Positions 35,941-46,700 of a DNA stretch of 64,000 nucleotides are shown piece by piece. This DNA comes from Rhodamnia argentea (Eukaryota; Streptophyta; Magnoliopsida; Myrtales; Myrtaceae). The DNA lies in assembly GCF_020921035.1 (NCBI RefSeq), contig NC_063150.1, positions 2,232,001-2,296,000 of the forward strand. Direction: 5' to 3'. The position numbers and the translations under genes were made by a program. Every line of letters begins with the position of its first letter. Position 1 is the stretch's first letter. The notes beneath the pieces are model-generated. The model made no database searches, was not told where the DNA came from, and worked only from the letters and a program-made list of their open reading frames with translations.

Positions 35941-36476
35941 CATCAATGGTTCGGTTCGGTTCGGTTTGATTTTCTTGAAAAATCGAATCGAGCTGAACCA
36001 TTAGGGTGCAAGCTTGAACTAATCCGAATCTCGCTCTAAACTGAATATGGAGACTTAAAAATATCTTTGTTCGACAAACAAGAGAATAATTGAACCAAAA
36101 AAATCCAGTTCGGTTTAGTTTGATTTTTTGTTTTTATTTTCGATTTTTTTTATTGTTATTTTTCCCTTTTCTTTCTTTTTCGCTGAGGCGAGTGAGGGCT
36201 TCGCAGACCTTGCCCAGGGGCCCGTGGGGGCGCCGGCCCTTTGCTCCAAAAAAGAATAAAAATAGAAAAGAGAGAAAAAGGAAACATGAAAAAAATAAAA
36301 AAAGGTTATTTTTTAGATTTTCAGCGCAATTTGATTAACCTAATCGAAATAACCGAAATGGAAAAAAAAAGGAATGGTTATTTTTCAATTACCTGAACTA
36401 AAAATCGAATTGAACCAAAATACACAAAATTTTCAGTTCAGTTTGATTCGGTTAACATTCTTTTATTTCTACACCT
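35941..36476. repeat. TIR-like element, 'ggttcggttcgg' family, with GC-rich core
   Basis: Left end gcatcaatggttcggttcgg, right end with gattcggttaacattc and tctacaccta. Arms carry 'aatcgaatcgagctgaacc' and 'aaaaatcgaattgaacc'. A GC-rich core (cgagtgagggcttcgcagacc) lies at 36183-36245 between T- and A-rich tracts. Boundaries approximate. Confidence 0.5.
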
Positions 36477-36512
36477 ATTTTAAATAGGAGGAAAATACTT
36501 CCATCAGGGCCC

Positions 36513-36572
36513 ACCTTTTATTTCTTTTCAAAAGTGGAGAGAACCTTTTATTTCTTTTCAAAAGTGGAGAGA
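36513..36572 (+). repeat. Exact 30-bp tandem duplication
   Basis: Two adjacent copies of a 30-base unit (acctttta...gtggagaga), 36513-36542 and 36543-36572. A 22-base poly-T follows at about 36621. Confidence 0.9.
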
Positions 36573-36839
36573 AATGAAAGGTAATGCAGATGTTGCGCTT
36601 CCTTTCAAGATTGCTTGTGCTTTTTTTTTTTTTTTTTTTTTTTATAAATGGGTATTCAAGAAATCAATTTTCCTTCACATCATTTCCACCCAACATGGAT
36701 CCAAAGGTTAGCAAATGAATTTAACTTACTTTTTTTTTCTCCATCTTCTATCTCTTCCTTTCCATCCATTTCCTTCCTCACTTAGATTATCAATGCTTTG
36801 TATCATAGACATACACATATTCTGTGAATTGTTTTGAAT

Positions 36840-36945
36840 CATAGAAGGATAAAACAAAAACAAAATGAGGAAAAAGAATGAAAGAAAGGTGAGGATTTGG
36901 ATCCCAAGTGAAAGCCTTACCACTGGGCCAAGAGCCCAATGATTT
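36840..36945 (-). repeat. SINE-like tRNA-derived fragment
   Basis: On the minus strand an A-box-like TTGGCCCAGTGGTAAGGC is followed by CTTGGGATCCAAATCC, a degenerate B box, then a CT-rich stretch. Another similar B-box-like GGTTCGATCCC lies just upstream at about 36968-36978. Confidence 0.35.
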
Positions 36946-37399
36946 GCCAAGGTCTTCTTTCATTGGGATCGAACCATCTCAAGCAAGTTTTTCTCATCTT
37001 ACTTTTGATGGCCAAAACCCCGAAAAACACGTGAGCTTTTGCATCAAACACAAAATAAAAAAAAATAAAAAAATAAAAATAAAGATAATTAGAAAGTTCA
37101 TTCCACAGCCTTGGCCAAGTATAATGCGTAGCAATATTTTTCATAGATGGAAGAAAGACCACGTGTTTATAAAGAGTATATAAACTTCATAGTTAAGCTA
37201 TGCGGAATATTTCAATACTCCATCTCACGTGCAAGCTGGATTATGAATGACATGTGGAATTTGCGAGGTGGACACATGCGTGAAATAAATGGGGGTAGAA
37301 TATGACTCGATACCGTGTTGAATGTCCAACCGAAAAAGCTGAATATGTTTGATGAATGCGTGCTTCATATTCAAATATCCTAACAAAAATTACCTTATT

Positions 37400-37935
37400 T
37401 TCAAGGGTTGCTACTACCAAAAATTTCAAACTGATACATTCGCGATAAATCAAGCTTTGTTAGCTTCCATATAATATTCCGATTATAACGTTGACATGGA
37501 AACACACGTGATAAGCAAATCGGTTAGTCGGCCTGTGATGTGGATCCAACATGGAAGTTCAACACAATTGGGTCTCCCAAATATTATCGAATTGCGAAGC
37601 CAGATTTGAGGAGAATGAACTGAGATTAGGAAACCTGCTAAAATTTGCTAATTTTTTTCTAGGAGCTCCCTTACATTTCGCAAATCTACTAAAGTTGCCA
37701 ACTTTGCCCTAAAATTGTAATATATTTGTCACGAATGTACTAGTTTGAAATTTTTTTCACACGAAAATTAGTTTGAGGTAATGAAATACAAATGTATCAA
37801 TTAAAGATTTTTAGTGACACGAAAATTAGTTTGAGCTAATTGTGGTACGGATGTACCAATTTGAGATTTTTTGTTACATGAATTGGTTGGGGTAAATGTG
37901 ACACTAATGTACCAGGTTGGATTTTTTGTGATATT
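37400..37935. repeat. Pieces of the 'taataccac' MITE family
   Basis: Contains repeated 'gacacgaaaattagtttgagct' and 'gtaccaatttgagattttttg' words, at least three times in direct order, as in the interior of the elements at 23964 and 35514. Ends not preserved. Confidence 0.45.
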
Positions 37936-38234
37936 GACCCCTTGTTCTTCAGTGGTCCTCCTAATCAATTGAGCATTCTCATCTTGGTTACGCTGATTTT
38001 GATCGGAAGGCAAACTGAAACCATAACTAGTTCTAAGATGATTTTAGAGATCTTGGTCACTGTTCAATAATTAACCAAATTCATCTACAATCAATCACAC
38101 TTGAATTTGTGAGAACAAAATTTGAATATAGAATTGTGAGGCAACCAAATAATTACCGACGATGGGACTAGGACTTCATTGCAACCTTTCAAAAGTTTTA
38201 ACTCAATTGACTATAATAGAGCATTAAAAATTTG

Positions 38235-38490
38235 AGGAAAAAATTCTAAATAAGAGCTTGACGTGCTCTCTTTGTTTCAAAGAATGACTTGACCAATGAC
38301 ATTTTCGTCATTTCTTTTTTTTTTCCTTTGTTTCAATCAGCGAGGACTGGCGACTCTCGTGGCAAGGCGATCCTCACTGGCTGTGGCAAGGCAACCCTCG
38401 CCCCGATTTGGCGAGGGTCGGCCTTGCCCGTGGCTGACAAGAGCTCGCCGGTAGAAACAAAGGAAAAAAAGAAATGAAAAAAAGATGACA
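38235..38490. repeat. Truncated 'caaataaagatttgaag'-family element with GC core
   Basis: Left arm 'aaaattctaaataagagcttga...tttcaaagaatgacttgacc' matches the arms at 30748 and 57095. A GC-rich core follows at 38338-38455 (gcgaggactggcgactctcg, gcgagggtcggcc). The right arm is missing. Confidence 0.55.
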
Positions 38491-39559
38491 AAAGACAAGT
38501 ATCGCATATTAGTGGGACTTTATCGAGCATCAATACAAAGAGCTTTATGTCGTTTTGGTAAGGTTATTAAGTATCAGGTAAAATCATTTCTTGGAGCTTT
38601 GATACCTATGTTTGTTTTTTCGAGATCCTTTTCGATTTCAGTGATGGCGTGTCTGATTCCATGTAGAGTTTTAGGTTCTGATGGATAATGTCCGTCCGTG
38701 GTATGTATGCATATTGAGCACACTTATGCTCGTGTTGCTTTCTTTGAAAGACGGTGCTCTTCATATTATATTTCCATGGTGAAGCGTTCCATTAGAAAAT
38801 GCATGCCTGTAAGAGAAAGTGAGTTCAATAATATTATTAAATGTTATGCTTCACATGATCATATCTGAGTCATTTGAAGTGTTCACGTTTTCTATTCATG
38901 CTTGATTCGAAAGGTATTGGCGCATCAATCTAATTAGAACTTGGCTTGTAGAAGTCTATCATACTCGATTCAATTCATGAAATGGAAACAATGACGTCGC
39001 CAGGAATAGAATTGATAAACCAAGTTGTTTAGGAATTCGTTTTTCTTATCCGCTGTCATTGTTTTGTTACCTTTTTGCTTCTCTACTCTGGATACTCTCT
39101 GCGTCGTGCATGTTCGGTGACAGGAGAGTGGTGGTGTGGATTCCGTAGCGGTTGAAGACGATGGATGAGGAAATAAATGACATATAAGGTTATTCTCCAC
39201 ATAAGGCGTATACATCTTGTTTGTCGGTGAGGCATATGTGCATTCCATTGTTCAACTTGTAGAATACGTGTTAGTGGATAGTCTCATGAGGCTATGCAAT
39301 GAGTCTGAGCGTGCGATTTCTGGTGTCCAAGTTAATATGGCTTTCATGTAAAATAATGGAGGGGCTACAACTACATTATGTGTAGACTTAGACATGAACT
39401 ACTTCATTTCGATCCTTTTTCTTTCTTTGTTTTTCTTCTGTTAAGGCAAGGCAGACATTGCTCTCTAATTACATCCAGTTACCCTGAGATTTGTGTTACT
39501 TATTTACGTCTTTCTCTCATGGATGTTGTCCTCTGTGATGCAGTCTATAGGCGTAGGTA
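38491..39559. other. Probable decayed retroelement DNA
   Basis: No clear domain. It lies directly upstream of copia reverse-transcriptase sequence, so it is probably part of the same or a nested element, but I cannot show that. Confidence 0.3.
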
Positions 39560-40720
39560 TGTGAGCCTAACAAATTGAAAATTGCTCAAATAGCTTCTTT
39601 CTCATTTGGTGAATCTTTAACTATAAGCTTATATGTTGACGACGTGCTTGAATTCGCTGGACCGGAGCTTGGACTTGCCGTTTGCTTTGGTTCATCTATA
39701 TATAAGAGATATTGCATCTTGCTTTATTTGATTTGTGACTTACAAGCATATCGTGAACAGTGCTTATGTGTTCATTGCACGTGTGTATGTGTAATCTGTA
39801 AATATACTGAGTTGCAAGTGCATCTTATGAACATTGTTAGTGCATTCACTAGCATGTATTTGATGTGTTAAATTGATAAGAAGTTATAGTGACCTAATGC
39901 TTACTCAAGAGCATTATTTGGAGAGGTTACTTGTAAAATATGGACTTCTAATTTGTAATTTTGCAGCCATGTGAATGGACAATTAGGAAAATTTACATAG
40001 TGGATTTCCTGTTGTGTTAGAATGATACAATGATGTTTACTAAATCTCAGATTTAGATGAGATCAATATAAGATATGTGTTCACCCCTAGTGAAGATGTT
40101 GTATTGAAAAAATTGTGGGGGAACCGACCATTTTGCTAAATTAAAAATCGACTTGGTTGAAGCAGATGATCTGATAACGTGATTGCTACGGTTATTTCCT
40201 AAGCTAACATTGTGGCCAATGCGGAATAAAAAATGGGTGGTAGACTCAGCGTGCTACCAAGCATATATGTAAAAACATACTGCTTTATCATCCTACGTTC
40301 TAGTAGGGGAAGGAGAAAAATATATTCATCTTGATGATTCAAGAGCTACTTAAGTTCTTGAGAAAGTGAATGAAACAGATATGCCATAGGCATTGTGATT
40401 GCCAAGAGATACTAGCCATTGTAAAGAATGAAAATTTCAATGGTTAAAAGAGACACGTCTGATTGAGACGATGTGGTAAAGCAATTGCTTAAAAATGGAA
40501 TTATGTCCATTGGTTATATGAAATCGGAAGTGGATTTGGCCAATCCTCCGACTATATATCAAGGGGAATGAGATAAGCCAGTCGAAGAAAATTAACAGTG
40601 ATGGTAATCCAACCTATGTGATTAGTGATCCCATGAATTAGATTTATATAGGTAATAACAAGTCACTTGTTGATATAATGATGTACTATTAAAATTTATG
40701 CCCCTCTAAGGTGAGAATAG
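39560..40720 (+). pseudogene. Copia retroelement fragments, domains out of order
   Basis: Three copia pieces, all broken by stops. (1) Reverse transcriptase: SLYVDDVL near 39628 (the YVDD catalytic box) and MLTQEHYLERLLVKYG near 39897. (2) Protease-like: WVVDS near 40232, then SSYVLVGEGEKYIHLDDSRA at about 40287-40348, resembling the copia stretch after the DSGA site; the active-site Gly-Ala is lost. (3) The RNase H tail VKQLLKNGIMSIGYMKSEVD near 40475-40535, then GNPTYVISDPMN near 40602. In an intact copia the order is protease, integrase, RT, RNase H, so here RT precedes protease. Confidence 0.75.
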
Positions 40721-41167
40721 TGCAAGACTGCAAAAAAAAAAAAAAAAAAAAAGGTTGAGCTAAGCTCTTAATAAATTCCATAACTGTTATTGGTGGTATA
40801 TTAAGCTGCATAATACACTTGATGGAATTATCTATATAAGTGTGGAGTGAGGCCGCTCCTATGAGAATTTTTTGTGAAAAACCTGTAGAGCACTTATGAA
40901 TAAACCAAGCATGCGCATGGCCTATTAGCGCAAAATCGTGAACAACAAACCTTGCAGGAGTGTAATGTGATGGGTGAAAATTATAATTCACAAAAAGAAA
41001 TTCTTGGTTCATAGAAGTTTCAACTTCAACAACGATTTCGTGAATTATATTTTATTCTTTTTAGGGCTGGTTCATAGCTTAATAAGCAACAGTTCTGATG
41101 CATTACGCGCCAATAACCCAACAATATTCTATTTTTATTGTTCAAAACTTTTTGAAATATGTAGGGG
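40721..41167 (+). repeat. 3' untranslated segment of a copia element
   Basis: Non-coding DNA between the RNase H tail and the putative 3' LTR, with a (A)23 run at 40731-40753. A purine-rich aaatatgtaggggattgg at 41154-41171 resembles a polypurine tract. Confidence 0.5.
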
Positions 41168-41722
41168 ATTGGATATTTCGACAGTTTTGAAATATTTTTA
41201 AAGGCTTTGATTATAGTTATGATCAACGATAAAGTTTTATTTTGTAATGGTTTTACAACGGCTTTTTAATGGTTATATAACGGCTTTACAACAGTCATAT
41301 AATGATTCTCTAACGGCTTTCTAATGATCATATAACGGCTTTGTAACGTGTGATTTATTTCTTTATAAATCATCCATTATTCTACAACGATTTTATAACT
41401 GTTTTCCAACAGCTCTTTTTTTGTTTTGAATATAAATTGAACTTTAAAAGACAATCCTATGTGATTTCAAATTACCGAGAGAATTTCCTTTCCTTATGTC
41501 ACTTATCCTTGCTGGGTTATAAACATAAAGTTGTTCCTATTTCTTCTAATATTCAGTGCGAAATATAAAAGAATGTATGTTGTATCTTGGAAGGATAGCT
41601 GCTAGAAGCTTTACACATCGAGTTTCATACTCCGAGGGGCGGAATTATCCTTGAGGACGGTGCTTGCATGCCTTAGATAATTGTTCTTCGTTTCTCGTCT
41701 TTTCTAAATAGATTTCTAACAA
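41168..41722 (+). repeat. Putative copia 3' LTR with internal minisatellite
   Basis: Starts just after the polypurine-like tract (ttggatatttcgac) and plausibly ends at ttctaaca (41715-41722). The 41250-41350 part is a series of short repeats of 'aacggctttnnaatgnttatat'. No second LTR is in view, so the boundaries are inferred. Confidence 0.45.
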
Positions 41723-41744
41723 TTCTTGTTTTTCATGTTATTTA

Positions 41745-42397
41745 ATATTTTTCCAATACCAATTCAGTTCTAAACCTTTTGCATTGTGTCAATCAAGGCG
41801 ATTCGATCAATTTTGATAAAAAATCGCTAACGTGGACGTTGATTATCCTACATGGTACGGCTGGCGTTGACGTGAACAATTTGTAATACTACCATATTAT
41901 TTGTAATTATTTGTAATTATTTGTAATTATTTTTTCTTTTTGTCTTCTATTTCTTTTCTTGCCCTTTTTTTTTATTGGGGGGGTGATAAGGTCGCCGGCC
42001 CCTCACTATGGACGGCCGGGGCCACCACGTCCCTCGCCTAGCCACAGGTGAGGGCGTCACAGCCCTTGCCCAAACTCGGTGAGGGTCACCGTTCGACCCC
42101 TACCGGCCTGAGCTGAGGGTTGGCAACCCTCCAATAAGAAAAAGTGCAAGAAACGAAAAAAAGAAGAAGAAAAAACCAAAAAAATTATTAAAAAATGCTT
42201 AAAAATGTCAACTTCAGCGCCGGTCTTTTCATGTAGGACAATTGACATCCACGTTAAATATTTCCGGTTAAAATTGATCGGATTGACTCAACTGGCATAA
42301 ATACAAAAGGTTTAGAACTGAATTGATACTAATAAAATGTTTAGGACTAAATTGATACAAATACAATAAATTTAGGATATTTTTTACACTTTTCCCG
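41745..42397. mobile_element. Mutator-like TIR element with GC-rich core, left end truncated
   Basis: Right arm ends acttttcccg and carries 'tttaggactaaattgatac' and 'ggtttagaactgaattgatac'. The left arm 'ccaattcagttctaaacctttt' with 'cgatcaattttgataaaaaatcg' is its inverted copy but lacks about the outer 70 bases. The core at 41990-42135 has gccctcgcc/gtgagggtcacc. No target-site duplication because one end is lost. Confidence 0.65.
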
Positions 42398-42464
42398 AGA
42401 ATTTGACTAGTTAAACCCCTGAAGAGGTTTATAGATACTGTCCATACTAGCACGATTAGGCATT

Positions 42465-42700
42465 ACCAGCGTTTGAGATAGCGCCATATAGAAATTGCAT
42501 CCACCAAGTTGTGGGATGCACCCGAATCAACCATGGCCCGTGTGATTTTGCCATTAATCTGCCACTCTGCACACTTAAAAGAGGGATTATCGGAGGTAAG
42601 AAGTTTGAGTAGTTGAACCCCTTAAAAAAAAAAGTTTCTACGCCTTCATTATTTATTTTGACACGAGGAGAAGTTATAGGTGCTTGAAATTGTACCATCT
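42465..42700 (-). pseudogene. Retropepsin fragment of an LTR retroelement
   Basis: The minus strand reads EWQINGKITRAMVDSGASHN, then LVDAISIWRYLKRW. The Asp-Ser-Gly-Ala site with hydrophobic flanks is that of a gypsy-type aspartic protease. Upstream the frame continues as TSDNPSFKCA, then shifts at the A10 run (plus strand, near 42624) into NNEGVETFF. A stop follows within 10 codons of the site. A solitary fragment with no other pol domain around it. Confidence 0.65.
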
Positions 42701-43745
42701 AAGTAATTATGAAATGCAAGAACATTATAAAAATGTTTAAAATAACATTTGACGTCCGTTCGACCCAAGCGACAATAAGCGAAAACGCTTTAGAGAAGCC
42801 CAGATCGAGACACTTACTGAGCACTAGCCCGGGTGGTTTGGCCTATGATGCCATATCTCTATATGGCTATATTTTCGCACATGATGGGTGATGCCGGATT
42901 CCTACGGATGGCGAATACTCTTTCCTTTTACTCTTATCCCTTCGATGGATTCTTACGAGTTGCGAGTATCTTATCCTTTTACATTTTCACTTGTGTTACC
43001 TCCTATCTCTCTGCACTCTCTCCCGACATCAATGGGAATTCATAATATTAGCAAATGTACATCATAAAAGAATGTGATCAATCGATAAAGATATGAAGCT
43101 CAATTGGTAATCGCAAAAGATTTATAAAGACAATACTCGAAGGGTTTATCATATGATTAAAATTAAAGCCTAAATGGCTTGATTACAAAATTAGCCGACG
43201 ACCTCTAGTGGATTTCGTTATGTCAATCGTATGTTATATTTGAATTTTTCCAGTATTCTTTTGTCTTAATTTGAGAATTGATTTGGTTTTTGGTCGGATT
43301 TTAATTGGCATAATTGGAATCGGGAAGATTCGGCAATTTTGAGACATTTAATTAGGTTTTTTTTTTTACCAAAAAAAAAAATAGGTCTTTTTTTAAAAAA
43401 TAAATTGGAATAATTGGAATTTGCCCTTTGTTTCTCAGTCTCTTCTTCTTCGTCTGTCATCACCTTCGACGACGGTGGCTCTGTGAAGGTCGGTCTCCAT
43501 CCATTCCTTCTCCTGATCCCACTGCGTTGGCCCTCGCGATCATCGCTCCGAGGCAATCGCACGGTGAGTTCGTCTTCTTTCATGTCTCCGCTACTCTCTT
43601 CCAGCGTTCGATGTAGATTCCTTCGATTTCCCGTCGCGGTCGGTGAGAAATGCTTCACTTTTAGGTCTTTATTAGTTCCGTCTTCGCCTGGTGTTTGCTG
43701 CTTGTTTGAACGCTGCGGCTGATTCCGGACGTCTTATGCCAGATT
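42701..43745. other. Intergenic region and RING-gene promoter
   Basis: No coding sequence recognised at 42701-43400. From about 43420 the DNA becomes C/T-rich and probably holds the promoter and 5' UTR of the RING-H2 gene, with an A10 run at 43373-43382. Confidence 0.45.
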
Positions 43746-46700
43746 ATGGAGGATGTGAATGTGGACGTTCACCAAGCAGCTGAGGTTCCCGATACGCCCG
43801 ATAGATTAATCGCGCGGTGTAGCAAGAATGGAATCGAGACGAAAGTTAACTCGCTAGCGCCTGGTTCTTCAAGGTGTTCTGGGTCTTTGGATCAGGAATC
43901 CCCGAATTGGCTCGGGAAGGGTGGGCGAGCGGTGAATGGGATGGGGCGGCAGAACCCAAGGTTGCAGATTTGCCCTCCTAAAAGGATTCTGAATGCCGTT
44001 GAATTCGGTCGCCGCCGCGGTGACCCTGTTGGTGACTTGTCATTGGATAATTCGAACGCTTCGCAGCATCACTTATTTAGAAGAGCAGCTGGAAATGGGC
44101 ACGTTAAACCTGACTCCAGACATTCTTCTGGCGCTGACAATATGGAGAGAGGGAAGGCTGCTTCTATCGGAGTTCCTATGTCATTTGCTTCCTCAGAAAA
44201 AGGCGCTGCTTTGAATGCGATTCAACGCAATGGGCACAATGGATTTGTTAAAACATCTGAGCCGTTTGGTAATTCAGAAGGTTTTCTAGCCGATGATTTT
44301 AGAAGATTCGAAATAAAAACTGATAATGAACATTCTTACCCTTGTTCTGAGTCTTTTCAGACGTTGAACAGGTTCGGTAAGGGCAAAGAGAAGCTAGATG
44401 AAAGTGCATGCAAATATGCCAGTTCAGTCAAGTTTGGTGAGAAAGCAATTGATGTGCGTGAAAAATCTTCAAAACACGTATCTCAGTCTCCTATAAGTGT
44501 TTCTTCTCCGAGACATATTGGGAAGAAAAGGTTGGTCAGAAATGGTTGTATCTCTCCACTTAACATAGCAACAAGGGAAAAAGAAATAGCTGAAAAAAAG
44601 AGTGGTAATGCTGAAGATAGTATTCCTGATAGAAATAAAGGAAAAGGGATATTGATGCATCCATGTACATCAGAGAAGCCAGAGGGAAAACTTTCAGATA
44701 TCTTGACCAGGTAGTATATTCAGATGCTATATGAATTGCATTAAGGAACTTTTATTCAATTGTCCAGATGATATCTTGCTTTGCATTGCAGATGCAACAT
44801 TTTTTCTAGTCTCCTTATGCATAACCTTTTTAATCATTGTACCTTGAAATAGGTACAATTTGCGTCTATAAATTCTTCAATGCTAGTGTTAGGGCTAAAT
44901 CTGCAATCTTTGCCTCTTTCTTATAGAGAATTTCCAGAGAATGAGTTTTTGTTCGTACTGACCCCATATATCTGACAATCATGAATATTCTCAAAAAGAA
45001 TTGTTGGATTTGATAAACATACCTGTGGTTCTGGCATATCTCCCTATGTGTTTGGGTTTCACGCAATGGAAGAATTTCTTTTGAATAAAGAGTGTTTGGT
45101 TGCTTGGACTGATTTTAAATAGGTTTTGCTGCAATTAATTTGAAGAACTGGTCTAGTTTAGAATCAATGATCTTGTGTTGCTTTTGTATTGACCCCAAGA
45201 GTCTCAATGGGCGAATTAGATGTCATCCATTGTGTCAGCTCTTTATTTGCAGACTGTCAACTCACATGGTCGTTCACTGTGCAGGAGACCTATTATTCAT
45301 GGGGAGGATAAGGGAACAAATGATGCCACTGTTAATTTGAATCAAGGATGTGAGAGCCTTGGTGGATGGAGGACTACACATGTCCATGCTAAGAAAGCAC
45401 GCCATGGCTCCGAAGCTGACGTTTTGCTATCTGGGGGAACTGATAGTGCTGGAAACTTATTCCACAATCGTGATAATATAGTGGGGAAAAGAACAAGCAG
45501 CTATCGTCATCAGAGCAGTAGTTCTGGCAGTATTGCAAACATGAATACACATCAAAGAATTTCCGAGATTGTTTCTGAGGGAGGCCAAACACGTGGACGG
45601 CCAATACCTACACGAACTTCGACTAGAAGGCAAAACAGTAGGGAAATATGTTTTGGGGATGGCAATTCTTATAACTCAGAAGTTATCTGCCTGAGCTCCC
45701 CTGGGGATTCTAGAAATCGATCATCTGCTAGACAAAGGCGTCAACATCAAGGAGCTTCTTCTTCAGTTATTGAAATTGATGACGCTTCTCCTGGAATGAG
45801 TCAATCTGGTACTACTATTCTAGATACTCTCAATAGTTTTGAGTCAGATTCTAGGGCGAGACAACTGGAAGCAGACGAGATTCTGGCTCGTGAACTTCAA
45901 GAACAACTATATAACGATTCACCGATGCTTGGAACTGGGGAGGTTGTACTATTTTTTTTTCTAATGTTGAGATTGTAGCATGAATGTGTTTAGCTTATGA
46001 ATTGTTTGCCAATTATTTTGTTTGTTGGCATTTGAGCAGATGGATGAATACCTGGCTAGATTACTCCAGCAAGAGGAGAATGTAGGGGGAAATGCATCTG
46101 CTTCTGTCAGAAGTCGTCGTCGAACTGGTCATGTAAGTGCAATCGTAAAGTTCAATCTTTCCTTCATTGCTCATTCAAGTAGAGTTACCATTCTCTTTTC
46201 CTTTGGGTGGTAAGTAAAAAACGTCAATCATCCAAATGGCAGGGCGGATTGCTTCCTGCAATATTACAAACTATGAACACCTTACATCAGCCATGGTTCC
46301 ACATTCACTCCCCATTTAGTAGCCGAAGATCTTATATATGAACTTGTAATCATTCCAACATCATTGGATGACAATCTGTTTGCATCACATACAATTGACT
46401 AAAAGATTGTATTTATATTACGACGAATGTTTGCATCACATACATTATGAATTTTATTATTCGTTACAGCCCATATACGATAGAGATTGGCACAACAAGC
46501 TAGTGTAAGTATTAAAGTAGCCAAAGCTTTCCCTTTAAGATGTTCTGCAACCCAATCGAACTTCTGATTCCAGCCTGATGCTTCCTTAAACTTGCTTTGA
46601 AAAATGACAACCAAAGAAAAGATGATCTCTGTTTTCATCACTCAACTGTCAAGGCACAGAAATGCTTAGTATCAAGCTTCTTCGTGATCATTTTGATAGT

